Shown here: one piece after another, positions 1 through 9,270 of the stretch
Position numbering within the stretch: position 1 is the first letter of the stretch
Layout: each line of letters begins with the position of its first letter
NCBI GenBank assembly: GCA_942491735.1
Contig: CALOCN010000014.1
Location: 2,666,001-2,730,000 of the forward strand
Origin: CALOCN01 sp942491735
GTDB lineage: Bacteria > Eisenbacteria > RBG-16-71-46 > JABDJR01
Length of the DNA stretch: 64,000 nt
Reading direction: 5' to 3'
The notes under the pieces: generated by a model
What the model saw: the letters and a program-made list of their open reading frames with translations, nothing else
Databases searched by the model: none
Told to the model about the DNA's origin: nothing
Made by a program: the position numbers and the translations under genes

Positions 1-1860
1 GTCGTCGAATCCCTGGGGGGCCAGCTTGCGCAGCAGATCCCGCATGCCGCTCGACTCGAGCTGGAACACCGCCACCGTGGTGGCCGCGCGCAACAGGTCG
101 AAGGTCACCGGGTCGTCCAGGGGAACCGAGGCCAGGTCCGGTCGGCTCCCGGTCTCTTCCTCGATGAGCGAGAGCGCGTCCTCGATCACGGTCAGGGTCC
201 GCAGACCCAGGAAGTCCATCTTGAGCAGACCGGCGCTCTCGCACGAGTTCATGTCCCACTGGGTGGAGACTTCCCCCTTGCTCGACCTGAAGAGCGGGAC
301 CACGTCGTCCAGGCGTCCCGGGGTGATGAGCACCCCTGCCGCGTGGGTGCTCGCGTGGCGGGCCAGCCCTTCCAGGGTCTGGGCCACCTCCAGCAACCGG
401 CCATGCTGGGGATTGCCCTTCTGGATCTCGCGTAGCTCCGGCTCCTGCTCCAGCGCTTTCTCCAGGGTGATCCCCAGCTCGGCCGGCACCAGCTTGGCGA
501 TGCGATCCACATCCCCCAGGTCCACGCTGAGGGCGCGCCCCACGTCGCGCAGCACGCCCCGCGCGGCCATGGTGCCGAAGGTGATGATCTGGCTCACCGA
601 GTCCTCGCCGTACTTCCGGCGCACGTACTCGATGACCTCGCCCCGCCGGCGGTAGTCGAAGTCCACATCGATATCCGGCATGCTCACCCGCTCGGGGTTG
701 AGGAACCGTTCGAACAGCAGGCTGAACCGGATGGGATCGATATCGGTAATGCCCAGGCAATAGGCGATCAGACTCCCCGCCGCGGAACCGCGTCCCGGTC
801 CCACTGCGATGCCGTGGTCCCGGGCGTAGCAGATGAAGTCCCAGACAATGAGGAAATACCCCGCATACCCCATCTGGAGAATGATGCGTAGCTCGTACTC
901 CAGCCGCTCCTGCAGCACCGCGTCGAGTTCGTCGTAGCGCTCGGCCAGTCCCTCCCGGGTCAGGTGCTCCAGATAGGCTTCCGGGGTGGCGAATCCCTCC
1001 GGCAAGGGGAAGTCGGGAACGAGCAGGGTGTCGAAGTCGAGGGTGAGGTCGATCTCCTCGGCGATGCGCAGGGTCGCCTCAAGGCTTTCCGGCAACGCAC
1101 TGAACCGTTCCTGCATCTCCTCGGCGGTGCGGAAGTGACGCTCCTTGGTGTGCGACTTGTAGCGGCCGGAGTCGTTGACGGAACGCTGCTCGCGAATAAG
1201 GACAAGGATCTCCTGGGCCTCGGCATCCTCCGAGCGGAGATAGTGCACGTCGTTGGTGGCCACCACCCCGACCTCGGCCCGCTTGGCCGTATCCACGAGC
1301 TGGGGAATCAGGGCGCGTTGGTGCGGGATCCCGTGGTCCTGGATCTCCACCCAGAAACGCCCCCCCAGGATCTCGCGATAGCGACCGGCCATCTCCATGG
1401 CCTGACGCGGACGCCCCTCCAGCAGCTCGCGGGCCACTGCGCCGTTCATGCCGCCCGAGAGCGCGATGAGTCCCTCGGCGTGCTCCTCCAGCAATTCGTA
1501 GTCGATGCGGGGCCGGTAGTAGAACCCCTCCAGGAAACCGGCCGTGCTCAACTTGAGCAGATTGCGGAACCCGGTCTGGTCCTTGGCCAGCAGCACCACC
1601 TGATCCGTCTGCCGGTTCTTGGGCGACTTGTCGTGACGGCTCCCCCGGCTGACGTAGACCTCCTGCCCCAGGATGGGACGGAGCCCCGCCCGTTGCCCGG
1701 CCTGGAAGAACTCGACCGCGCCGAACAGGTTGCCGCTGTCGGTCAGGGCCAGGGCCGGCATCTCCAGTTCGGCGGCACGCTTGACCAGGCTCTTGGGCTT
1801 GATGGCCCCGTTGAGCAGGCTGTAGTCGGAATGCACATGGAGGTGGACGAAGCTGTTCAC
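1..1860 (-). CDS. dnaE: DNA polymerase III alpha subunit, C-terminally truncated by window edge
   Basis: Replicative DNA polymerase subunit that synthesises DNA in the Pol III holoenzyme. The minus strand is open from a GTG at 1860 to the left edge (620 codons). The N-terminus is a PHP domain opening VNSFVHLHVHSDYSLLNG, followed by the C-family polymerase motifs: GPGRGSAAGSLIAYCLGI, then PDIDVDFDYRRRGEVIEYV with the catalytic aspartates, then the HASTHAAGV segment. An ATG-started frame that overlaps the start is out of phase, so the GTG is preferred. Only roughly the first half of a normal 1100-1200 aa protein is visible. Confidence 0.97.
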   Translation of the reverse strand, partial: MNSFVHLHVHSDYSLLNGAIKPKSLVKRAAELEMPALALTDSGNLFGAVEFFQAGQRAGLRPILGQEVYVSRGSRHDKSPKNRQTDQVVLLAKDQTGFRNLLKLSTAGFLEGFYYRPRIDYELLEEHAEGLIALSGGMNGAVARELLEGRPRQAMEMAGRYREILGGRFWVEIQDHGIPHQRALIPQLVDTAKRAEVGVVATNDVHYLRSEDAEAQEILVLIREQRSVNDSGRYKSHTKERHFRTAEEMQERFSALPESLEATLRIAEEIDLTLDFDTLLVPDFPLPEGFATPEAYLEHLTREGLAERYDELDAVLQERLEYELRIILQMGYAGYFLIVWDFICYARDHGIAVGPGRGSAAGSLIAYCLGITDIDPIRFSLLFERFLNPERVSMPDIDVDFDYRRRGEVIEYVRRKYGEDSVSQIITFGTMAARGVLRDVGRALSVDLGDVDRIAKLVPAELGITLEKALEQEPELREIQKGNPQHGRLLEVAQTLEGLARHASTHAAGVLITPGRLDDVVPLFRSSKGEVSTQWDMNSCESAGLLKMDFLGLRTLTVIEDALSLIEEETGSRPDLASVPLDDPVTFDLLRAATTVAVFQLESSGMRDLLRKLAPQGFDD

Positions 1861-1972
1861 GACGGGCCGTTTCGCAGAAGGTCGATGAGGAAAAGACTGA
1901 ACATATGTATACCCCCGCACCGGCCGGGGAGCAAGCGTGGGTGCGGATCCCGCGCCCGCGCGCCGTGCGAAC

Positions 1973-3916
1973 CTACCGCACCCGAATCGTTTCCCGCGCG
2001 ATCTTCATGTTTCCCACCCGGTCCGCGGCGCGCACCGTGACGGTATGGGTCCCCGCGGACAAGTCCTGGCGTATGTACGCGCGCAGGGTCGCCGCATCCG
2101 CGTCCCATTCGGCCACCACCGGTTTCCCGTCCACGAGGAGCGAGAGGGTACTCCAGCCGACCCCGGCTCCGCGATCACGGATCCGGACCGCAATCGCCGG
2201 TCGGGGGCCCCCGGACCCCAACTCGAGAAAGGTCACCGACGGGGGGGTGGTGTCCCGGAGCACGGCCAGGGTCTCCAAATGGGTCAGGTTGGCCGAGACC
2301 CCCTCGGTCGTGGTGTCCGCCCCTTCGAACGCCCAGTCCGTCCCGTCCCAGCTGTACACCGCCAACCCGCGCCTCGAGCGGGTGGCCACCGGGAGCGTGG
2401 CCCGGACCCGCTCGCGCAACGGCAGCAGGTGCGGCTCGAACCGCACCAGACGGGTGGAAACCGAGCTCAGCTCGTCCAACGCCGGCACGGGTCCGCGATC
2501 CATGGCCGAAACCCATCCGGACGCGTAAACCGCTGTGGAAGGGATCACTACCGAGACCAGCTCATGCTCAACCCGAATGGTATCGGTGAGCCCGCCCACC
2601 CACCACGCGGTATCGGAGCGCCGCTGCGAGCCGCTCCAGATGAAGGTCCAGGCACCGGGAAGGGTGGGCTGGGGAGGGCCCAACCGGTAGCGCCCGGCCC
2701 GGCTCCACTGCCGTCCGGCAAAGGCCACCCGCTCCCCCTCCGGGGTCATGAGATGCGCCAGGTGCAGCGGCCGACCCTCCTCGGTCACCGCCGCCTGCAG
2801 ATCGAGAAAGGCGCCCGCTCCGCGAACCCGCGGCAACGCGGTGGGCGGCGCGGCCTCCGGGAGTTCCTCGCCGGTGGGGCCCGGCTCCACCTCAAGTCGC
2901 ACCCGGCGACGGGTCGCGTTGCCCGCCCGGTCCTCGACGATGAAGGTGAGGAGATGCTCCCCCACCGGAGCCAGCGCAATGGCTTCCTCACATCCGGCAC
3001 CCGACGCCACCGGTTGCGACCCCCGGGGAGCCGGGTCGAGGGTCACCCAGCGTTCATCGAGATCGCGGGCCCGCCGCGCATCGAAGGTCCATTCCACCTC
3101 GCGGGGCGCGTTCCAATCGAAGCGGTCCAGACGCATCTCGAAAACGAGGGTGTCCCCCAGCATCACCGCCACCCGATAGGGCGCCAGCCGGGTCCCACCC
3201 GGAAGGGCGCGATCCAGGGTTTCCAGGGCCAGACGCACGCCCCCCGTGACCCGCACCGTGGGAGTGCCGCCCAGTGAAACGAGCACCGGCTCGAACCCGC
3301 CGTCGACGAGGGTCTCGGGACGTGCGGGCGCCACGCGCAGGCGAGTGACCACGGGGGGGGTGGTATCCGGCACCGACCATCCGTTGGCCAACGGATTGAC
3401 CGCCACCGAGGCACTCTCCCCCACCCGGATCTCCGCATGGAGATGGGGCGGCCCCGCGCCGCTGCGCCCGGTCCAGGCCAGGGTATCGCCGGCGGCGAAG
3501 CGAATGCTTCCCGCTTCCGGGTGGACGTCCACCTCGTACTGCAGGCGGCGGTCCTGCTCCGCGTGCACCACTCGTTCGATCCGGGGATGGAACCGGCTGA
3601 GATGGGCATAGAGGATGGTCCTTCCGTCCTCCATACGGAAATAGACCGCGCGTCCATAGCCGCCACCGGATGCGCGCGCGCGAAACACCCATCCTCCCAA
3701 CGGCGCACGCACCGGGATGCCCTCGTCCCCTCCGGTGGAGAAGTCGAGCCCACCGTGATAGTGCCCCCCCCGGTACTCGCCGAAAGTGGAGGTGAGGACC
3801 GGAGGCTGGACCACCGGATCCATGGGCAACGGCAGCTGATCCGCCGATCGAACGGACCCGGGAAGGGCCGCCGCGACGAGCCAAACAAGAAGAACAGCAC
3901 GGGTGCGGACGCTCAT
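1973..3916 (-). CDS. Secreted M23-family metallopeptidase with C-terminal Ig-like region
   Basis: Predicted exported 647-aa protein. The chosen ATG at 3916 gives a signal peptide (MSVRTRAVLLVWLVAAALPG); an upstream TTG would add only six residues before it. The lysostaphin-type zinc motif is present as HxxxD at residues 54-58 (HGGLD) and HxH at 158-160 (HLH), the arrangement of M23 endopeptidases that cut peptidoglycan cross-links. The long remainder contains beta-rich segments such as DRAGNATRRRVRLEV and ends in a domain resembling a bacterial Ig fold (DRVGNMKIARETIRVR). It lies just upstream of dnaE on the same strand. Whether it cuts cell wall or is a structural LytM-like protein cannot be seen. 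Confidence 0.85.
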   Translation of the reverse strand: MSVRTRAVLLVWLVAAALPGSVRSADQLPLPMDPVVQPPVLTSTFGEYRGGHYHGGLDFSTGGDEGIPVRAPLGGWVFRARASGGGYGRAVYFRMEDGRTILYAHLSRFHPRIERVVHAEQDRRLQYEVDVHPEAGSIRFAAGDTLAWTGRSGAGPPHLHAEIRVGESASVAVNPLANGWSVPDTTPPVVTRLRVAPARPETLVDGGFEPVLVSLGGTPTVRVTGGVRLALETLDRALPGGTRLAPYRVAVMLGDTLVFEMRLDRFDWNAPREVEWTFDARRARDLDERWVTLDPAPRGSQPVASGAGCEEAIALAPVGEHLLTFIVEDRAGNATRRRVRLEVEPGPTGEELPEAAPPTALPRVRGAGAFLDLQAAVTEEGRPLHLAHLMTPEGERVAFAGRQWSRAGRYRLGPPQPTLPGAWTFIWSGSQRRSDTAWWVGGLTDTIRVEHELVSVVIPSTAVYASGWVSAMDRGPVPALDELSSVSTRLVRFEPHLLPLRERVRATLPVATRSRRGLAVYSWDGTDWAFEGADTTTEGVSANLTHLETLAVLRDTTPPSVTFLELGSGGPRPAIAVRIRDRGAGVGWSTLSLLVDGKPVVAEWDADAATLRAYIRQDLSAGTHTVTVRAADRVGNMKIARETIRVR

Positions 3917-4075
3917 GGGGGCGGAGGCTATCAACGGGGTCGAATCCGGTCAAACCCTTGCCATATGCACGGTTGAGACGAAGCCTTCGCGCAGGATGCC
4001 TCCGCCCGGGGCGATTTGCCCCATGGAAACAACATCCGTCTCAAGATGCGCGACAAGTCGACCGATCCTTGCAAT

Positions 4076-4142
4076 GGAACAGGGGCGAAAGCCCCGGGCC
4101 ACCCGCTTGCAGAAGTCACCCGGATTCGCCGGGGCTCGGAAC
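4076..4142 (+). promoter_or_regulatory. Structured 5' leader, possible cyclic-dinucleotide-type aptamer
   Basis: Between the M23 gene and the lipoprotein ATG, the plus strand has a perfect GGGGC-GAAA-GCCCC hairpin (4082-4095). It runs straight into GGGCC and, about 30 bases on, into CGCCGGGGCTCGG. The order of these blocks loosely resembles the conserved core of GEMM (c-di-GMP-I) riboswitches, which often precede secreted-protein genes. The match is partial and may be chance in GC-rich DNA. Confidence 0.22.
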
Positions 4143-4165
4143 GCCGACAAGGAGGATGTTCGATC

Positions 4166-4585
4166 ATGAAGACGCGCTTCGCGTCCCTGCTGACGCTAAT
4201 CTTGATTCCCGCCGTGTTCGTGGGATGCAGCGATGACTCTGTCGTCGCTCCCGTCTCCGACACCACCCCCCCTCTCGCCCCCGTGGTCACCGGCGCTCGC
4301 GCCGACGATTCCACCATCGGCGTGTGGTGGGAGAGCAACATCGAGGCCGACCTCGCCGGCTACAACGTCTACGCCGTGCAGAACGGTGCGGCCAAGAAGA
4401 TCAACGTGGGTCTCGTGACCCGGACCTACCTCGTCTATGAGCGTCCGGCCGGTGGCAACAGCACCATCTATGTCACCGCCCAGGACTGGACCGGAAACGA
4501 GAGCGGACCGTCCAAGCCCAAGCCGGTGACCGTCGTCCCGGTCGGCGACGTGATTCCGGGTCTGGAGAAGTCCATCCAGGACTGA
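4166..4585 (+). CDS. Small lipoprotein with one FnIII-like domain
   Basis: 139-aa protein with a lipoprotein signal peptide (MKTRFASLLTLILIPAVFVGC; lipobox VFVGC). A single fibronectin-III-like fold follows: it opens with DTTPPLAPVV, contains WWESNIEADLAGYNVYAV, and ends YVTAQDWTGNESGPS. The start is set by an AAGGAGG ribosome site about 12 bases upstream. A strong intrinsic terminator follows, so it is probably monocistronic. The function is unknown; it is probably membrane-anchored in the periplasm or on the cell surface. The FnIII segment resembles the one at the right edge of the window in the C25 peptidase. Confidence 0.85.
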   Translation: MKTRFASLLTLILIPAVFVGCSDDSVVAPVSDTTPPLAPVVTGARADDSTIGVWWESNIEADLAGYNVYAVQNGAAKKINVGLVTRTYLVYERPAGGNSTIYVTAQDWTGNESGPSKPKPVTVVPVGDVIPGLEKSIQD

Positions 4586-4611
4586 TCAGGCGACCCGGTA
4601 GACAAAACGAG

Positions 4612-4644
4612 AAACGGGCGAAGCCAACGCTTCGCCCGTTTTTT
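4612..4644 (+). terminator. Rho-independent terminator after the lipoprotein gene
   Basis: ACGGGCGAAGC (4614-4624) and GCTTCGCCCGT (4629-4639) form an 11-bp perfect stem around a CAAC loop. AA pairs extend it at the base, and a T run follows. Because the stem is symmetric it could also act for the converging S8 protease gene, whose stop is at 4690. Confidence 0.93.
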
Positions 4645-4689
4645 CTTGTGCGCCGGGTGCTCTCGCCCGAAGCATCGGTCGTACCACGA

Positions 4690-7600
4690 TCAACGCCGCA
4701 GACGCACCACCTTGCGCACCTGTTGGGAACCGGCGTCGTCCCGCAGCCGGATGAAGTACACGCCCTCGGCCACTTCACGCCCCGCGTCATCACGCCCATC
4801 CCAACGGTAGGTCCCCGAGGCGGCCATCACGCGGTGACCGGTGACCCGCCGCCCACCGAGATCCACCACCTCGACCGCGACCGCTCCCACCGCACCGGAC
4901 CAGGAAATCCGGGTCTGGGCCGAGGACGGATTGGGGGCAGGGTGTCCGGCGGCAAGACGTGCCCCGGGATGCAGGGCGGCCGTGCCGAGAAGGGTCCATC
5001 CCCCCTGGCGCTCCAACCGTTCCAGGACCAGCGTCTGATCCTGCGCGGGCGGGGTGACGGTCACGCACTCCGCGAGCCCGCTTCCCTCCCAGAGCCGCGC
5101 TCCGGAAGGCCGCGCGCTGACCCGAAGCCGGGCCGCATCACGCGCCGCGTCGCCGGACCAGCAGAGGGTGCCGCCCGCCGCGGTTCCGGTCCAGGCGAGG
5201 GTCATCTCCGCTTCGACCGGGGTGGCCCGGTCGTGATCCAGGAAACCGGTCCGCGCCGGGTTCCCCCGTTCGGTGGGCCACGGGGCGGGGCGATCCGCGG
5301 GTCCGAACGGCAAGGACCAGACCGTTCCCTCCACATCCACCGCCTGCACCCGACGCACCCCGTCGGCATCGACGATGGCCGGGGACGCGGTGAACGCGGC
5401 CGGGAATCGCCGCGGGAATCCGGCCAGCGGGGCCAGGCTCTCGTCCCACGCCAGGAGCGTGCCGTCCGCGCGCAGCACGATCAACTCGGTCTGCCAGTCC
5501 CCGTTGAGATCCGCGCACAGCACCTCGCCGGCCACCGGGCCTCCCAGGTTCACGGACTGGACGCTGCCGTCGCGATCGACCAGGCGCAGCGTTCCTTCGG
5601 TATCGACCAGCACCCCCCGCACCGTCGCGGATCCGGCGAAGCCGGCCATGGAGGCTGCGGTGACCGGCGGCCCCATCCACATCACGTCGGCCAGCGTTTC
5701 GCCGGCGGCGTCGAACAGTCGCATCCGCTGATCGGTGGTCGAGGATCCGGGCACACCGCCCACCACGAGCGTCACCGCATCGCCCGGGCCGTTGAACTCC
5801 GCGATGACCGGGGGTAGCTCGGCGGGCCCGGGGGCGCTGGTCCAGCAGGGGGAAGGGCCACAACCCAGGACCTCGATCACGCCGTCCGCGCGCAGGCCCA
5901 CCAGATTGATGCCGGTCCCGGTCACCGGACCCGCGGCCAGGGACACCCAGGGCCAGTCATGGTCCACCACCCCGGTTCCCGCGTCGGCGATGGACTGCAC
6001 CCCGACGGTCTGGGGCACGTAGACCGTGGCCTGGCTCTCCCCGAGCTCCGTAACCGCCACGGACGGGCCGGTGGGGGCGGTGACGCTCCAGGACAACCGA
6101 TCCGCGGGCGCCGCACTGGAGGCACGGCGCAGGGTCCCCGGCTCGTGCCAGAAGAGAAACGTCTCCACGTCCTGCCCGGCCTGGACACCCGGCCAGGCGG
6201 ACGGCGTGCCTTCGGTGGCAACCCCGCCGGCCCATGCAGCCACATCCACCCCGGTGATCCCGGACCAGACCCCGATCGTCGCATCGCCAAGGAACCCGAC
6301 CTCCCCGGTGGGGCGATCGTTCACGCCGACCAGCGGGGTCAACCCGTGTCCCACAGCGGTGCGCTCCCAACCGCCGCTCAGGCTTCGTGCCGCCGCGGCG
6401 TAGTCGGCCAGCCCACCCCCGATCAGGGCCTCGCTTCCGGGGTTCTGTGCGTCGATGTCCTGCCCGGTGTTGCGGATCAAGGCGCGTACCCCGGCCGCAT
6501 CCAAAGTGGGATCCATGCCACGCAGCATCGCGGCCTGGGCGGCGATCTGCGGAGCGGCAAAGGAGGTGCCGCTTCCGGGAGATCCAATGGAGCCTCCGCT
6601 CGTGACCCGGGTGGTGGCGTAGCCGGAATAGAAGCCCATGATGTCCACCCACGTGCCGTAGTTGCTCCCACTCGCCTTACGGCCGTCCGAGTTGATCCCG
6701 CCGACCCCCAACACATCGTCGCGCGAAGCGAGGTACTGCGCGCCTGTGTCCTGGGTTCCTGAGTTTCCGGCCGACCCCACCACCACCACATCGTGTTCGT
6801 TGATGGCGAAGTCCAGGGCCAGACCCAAACCGAAGTCGTCCGAGCTGTCCCAGGAGCAGTTGATGACCTGGGCGCCGTTCTCCGCCGCGTAGACAATGGC
6901 CTGGGCACAGAACGACATGAAGACGATCTGCCCGGAACCAGTGGACTTCCATCCCGCACGCAACGGCATGATGCGGGCATTGGGGGCCGCGGCCGCGATA
7001 CCGACCTGGTTGTCGGTCACCGCGGCGATGATGCCCGCGACCGAGGTACCGTGACCGGCGCCGCCGAAATCGATGGGGTCGTTGTCGGGAACCGTCCCGT
7101 CCTCACCCACCGCCGGCGCGGCCGCACTCGGGGCATCGGGAAGGGAGTCCTGCACGGTCGGCCAGTCCACCCAATCCCAGCCAATGAAATCGTCCACAAA
7201 CCCGTTCTGATCGTCGTCGACCCCTTCCACCCCGTTGCGCTCCGCCTCGTTCCGCCAGATCACGCCGTCATCCGGCGCGTTGAGTCCTCCCAACTCGCTG
7301 TAGGTCCACAGCACTCCGGTATCGATCACCGCCACCACCACCTCGCGATCCGGGGGCACGAACGGCCAGGCCCGGGTCGCTTCCAGGGAAAGTCCGCCTG
7401 GGCGATAGAGCTGGTTCTGGCGCTGGTTCAGGTCCTTGAAGTTGGGATCATCGGGAAGGGCGGAGACCGAGGCCCACTGGTCGTGGGCGGCCCGCACCAC
7501 CTCCGGGGCTGCGGTGACCGCGGCCAGCCACTCCCGGCTCTGCTCCATGGATCGGCTGTCGAAGGTGAGGACGGCGAGTCGCGACAGCGGCCCGGAGCGG

Positions 7601-7842
7601 ATCGGGACCAGGGACTCCAGCCGGGGGCTCAGCCCCTGGGCGTTGACCGGCAGGGGAAGATCCAGCGTTCCGGCGCGCAACCGGGTGGCCGCGTCGTGGC
7701 TCAGTTCGAGGACAATCCGCCCCGGGACTTCACCGGTCGCGGCACACACGGGGCGCGGGAACCCCAATAGAAACGGCGCCACGGCGAGGAGCCCACCGAG
7801 CCCCACCAGCCGACGCGCCGACCGCAAAAGGACACTGTTCAT
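4690..7842 (-). CDS. Secreted S8 subtilisin-like serine protease with C-terminal sorting domain
   Basis: 1050-aa exported protease. The start is the ATG at 7842, which gives a signal peptide (MNSVLLRSARRLVGLGG...); the longer frame upstream lacks one. The S8 triad is visible: Asp174 in AVIDTG, His264 in GAGHGTSVAG and Ser427 in SGTSFAAPQ. A long beta-propeller/FG-GAP-like region follows (for example AGEVLCADLNGDWQTELIVL and FTASPAIVDADGV). The last about 75 residues (NPSSAQTRISW ... VDLGGRRV ... WDGRDDAGREVAEGVYFIRL) are a FlgD/Por-type sorting-like domain as found in FCB-group secreted proteins. It is divergent from pyrE and convergent with the lipoprotein gene. Confidence 0.95.
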   Translation of the reverse strand: MNSVLLRSARRLVGLGGLLAVAPFLLGFPRPVCAATGEVPGRIVLELSHDAATRLRAGTLDLPLPVNAQGLSPRLESLVPIRSGPLSRLAVLTFDSRSMEQSREWLAAVTAAPEVVRAAHDQWASVSALPDDPNFKDLNQRQNQLYRPGGLSLEATRAWPFVPPDREVVVAVIDTGVLWTYSELGGLNAPDDGVIWRNEAERNGVEGVDDDQNGFVDDFIGWDWVDWPTVQDSLPDAPSAAAPAVGEDGTVPDNDPIDFGGAGHGTSVAGIIAAVTDNQVGIAAAAPNARIMPLRAGWKSTGSGQIVFMSFCAQAIVYAAENGAQVINCSWDSSDDFGLGLALDFAINEHDVVVVGSAGNSGTQDTGAQYLASRDDVLGVGGINSDGRKASGSNYGTWVDIMGFYSGYATTRVTSGGSIGSPGSGTSFAAPQIAAQAAMLRGMDPTLDAAGVRALIRNTGQDIDAQNPGSEALIGGGLADYAAAARSLSGGWERTAVGHGLTPLVGVNDRPTGEVGFLGDATIGVWSGITGVDVAAWAGGVATEGTPSAWPGVQAGQDVETFLFWHEPGTLRRASSAAPADRLSWSVTAPTGPSVAVTELGESQATVYVPQTVGVQSIADAGTGVVDHDWPWVSLAAGPVTGTGINLVGLRADGVIEVLGCGPSPCWTSAPGPAELPPVIAEFNGPGDAVTLVVGGVPGSSTTDQRMRLFDAAGETLADVMWMGPPVTAASMAGFAGSATVRGVLVDTEGTLRLVDRDGSVQSVNLGGPVAGEVLCADLNGDWQTELIVLRADGTLLAWDESLAPLAGFPRRFPAAFTASPAIVDADGVRRVQAVDVEGTVWSLPFGPADRPAPWPTERGNPARTGFLDHDRATPVEAEMTLAWTGTAAGGTLCWSGDAARDAARLRVSARPSGARLWEGSGLAECVTVTPPAQDQTLVLERLERQGGWTLLGTAALHPGARLAAGHPAPNPSSAQTRISWSGAVGAVAVEVVDLGGRRVTGHRVMAASGTYRWDGRDDAGREVAEGVYFIRLRDDAGSQQVRKVVRLRR

Positions 7843-7863
7843 GAAGGGATCGTACCACGGGCC

Positions 7864-7893
7864 TTGACGGAAGTTCCCGTCCCCTACTACGTT
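7864..7893 (+). promoter_or_regulatory. Candidate sigma-70-type promoter for pyrE
   Basis: TTGACG (7864-7869), an 18-base spacer and TACGTT (7888-7893) lie 33 bases before the pyrE ATG. The same TACGNT -10 form recurs before the ferredoxin and ABC transporter genes, which raises confidence that it is a real promoter type here. Confidence 0.45.
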
Positions 7894-7925
7894 GGCCGCC
7901 ACCGCTTTGGGCAGAGGAGGGTTTC

Positions 7926-8477
7926 ATGAGCAGCACGGTTCGCGACCGACTTCGGCAGGTTCTGATCCGGGAAAGCCTGATGCGCGGGGACTTCGTCCTT
8001 GCCTCGGGGCAGAAGAGTTCGTTCTACCTCGACGTCCGCCGCACCAGCATGCATCCGGAAGGGGCGGCGCTGGGAGCCGAGCTCATCCTGGATGCCCTGG
8101 CCGACCTCACCCTGTCCGCGGTGGGGGGCCCCGTTCTGGGCGCGGCGCCCATCGTGGGATCCATCGCCTCCGAGAGTTTCCGCCGCGGCACCCCCCTGCC
8201 GACCTTTCTCATCCGCAAGGAACCCAAGGGACACGGAACGGCCAAGCTGATCGAGGGACACTTCCCGGACGGCGGCGGGTCGGTGGCCCTGGTCGAGGAC
8301 GTGGTGACCACCGCGTCCTCGGTCCTGCGCGCGGTGGCCGTGGCCCGGGGCGAAGGGGCCACCGTGGAACGGGTGATCGCCGTGGTGGACCGGGAACAGG
8401 GGGGGGCCGAGGCCTTCGCCGAACAAAACGTCGATTTCCGCGCCCTGTTCAAGGTCTCGGAACTCCTCGACGGCTGA
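7926..8477 (+). CDS. pyrE: Orotate phosphoribosyltransferase
   Basis: 183-aa enzyme that joins orotate to PRPP to make OMP in pyrimidine synthesis. Family features are the N-terminal RGDFVLASGQKSSFYLD orotate-binding region, FLIRKEPKGHG (flexible catalytic loop with the key lysines), and the PRPP-binding signature VALVEDVVTTASSV. Length matches stand-alone bacterial PyrE. It is followed after one base by the Nudix gene, so the two are co-transcribed. Confidence 0.96.
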   Translation: MSSTVRDRLRQVLIRESLMRGDFVLASGQKSSFYLDVRRTSMHPEGAALGAELILDALADLTLSAVGGPVLGAAPIVGSIASESFRRGTPLPTFLIRKEPKGHGTAKLIEGHFPDGGGSVALVEDVVTTASSVLRAVAVARGEGATVERVIAVVDREQGGAEAFAEQNVDFRALFKVSELLDG

Positions 8478-8478
8478 C

Positions 8479-8955
8479 ATGGGGCACCGGCTCACCTGCC
8501 CCCACTGCGGCACCCTTCAGGACCGCTGGGACCAGCCGAGACTCACCGTGGACGCGGTGGTGACCGACCCGGACGGTCGCATCCTGCTGGTGCAACGGGG
8601 GCTCGACCCTCCCGGATGGGCCCTGCCCGGCGGGTTCGTGGATTCCGGGGAGACCCTGGAAGCCGCGGCGGCCCGGGAACTCCGTGAGGAAACCGGTCTC
8701 GTGGCCCACGACGTCCTGCAGTTCCACACCTATTCGGATCCCGAGCGGGACCCGCGGCACCACACCGTGACCACGGTCTGCCTGGCCCGGGCCCAGGGGA
8801 TCCCTCGCGCGGGGGACGACGCCCTGGACGCCCGTTTCTTCCCCATGCAGGCCCTGCCCGAGGCGATGGCCTTCGATCACCGGACCATCGTGGAGGATGT
8901 CCAGCGTTTTCAGGCCACGGGGCTCCGGCCCCAGGACCCGCCCCCCCTACCCTAG
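8479..8955 (+). CDS. Nudix hydrolase
   Basis: 158-aa protein with a full Nudix box (GFVDSGETLEAAAARELREETGL, residues about 53-75) that binds metal and cleaves nucleoside diphosphate-linked substrates. An N-terminal CPHCGT motif looks like part of a zinc knuckle, as in ADP-ribose/NADH pyrophosphatase-like members. The start is one base after the pyrE stop. The substrate is not predictable; the pairing with pyrE suggests a nucleotide-related role. Confidence 0.9.
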   Translation: MGHRLTCPHCGTLQDRWDQPRLTVDAVVTDPDGRILLVQRGLDPPGWALPGGFVDSGETLEAAAARELREETGLVAHDVLQFHTYSDPERDPRHHTVTTVCLARAQGIPRAGDDALDARFFPMQALPEAMAFDHRTIVEDVQRFQATGLRPQDPPPLP

Positions 8956-9027
8956 GCAGGGGCTCGCGGCCCGATTCCCCTGTGCTACACTGCTGAGCAG
9001 TGGAGCGCTTCGCTCCCGGAGGCGATC

Positions 9028-9270
9028 ATGCCCGGTATTGGAACCAACGAACTCATCATCATCTTCCTCATCATCCTGCTCCTCTTCGGAGCGAGCCGGA
9101 TCCCCGAGATTGGCCGCGCCCTGGGCAAGGGCATCCGCGACTTCAAGCGGGCGACCAAGGACATCGAGCGGGATCTCGACCTGGATGACGAGGAACCTCG
9201 CCGCATCCACCGCACCCCCGAAGGCACCTCGGCCCGCACCCGGACCGAGACCAAGGAAAAGACCAGCTAG
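9028..9270 (+). CDS. tatA: Sec-independent translocase TatA/TatE-like protein
   Basis: 80-aa protein with one short N-terminal membrane helix (NELIIIFLIILLLFGASRIPE) and the TatA hallmark FG..RIPEIGRALGKGIRDFKRA amphipathic helix, then a charged tail. TatA multimers form the pore that moves folded twin-arginine proteins across the inner membrane. A GGAGGCGATC ribosome site precedes the ATG. The 3' end overlaps the convergent membrane-protein gene by four bases. No tatC is in the window. Confidence 0.93.
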   Translation: MPGIGTNELIIIFLIILLLFGASRIPEIGRALGKGIRDFKRATKDIERDLDLDDEEPRRIHRTPEGTSARTRTETKEKTS

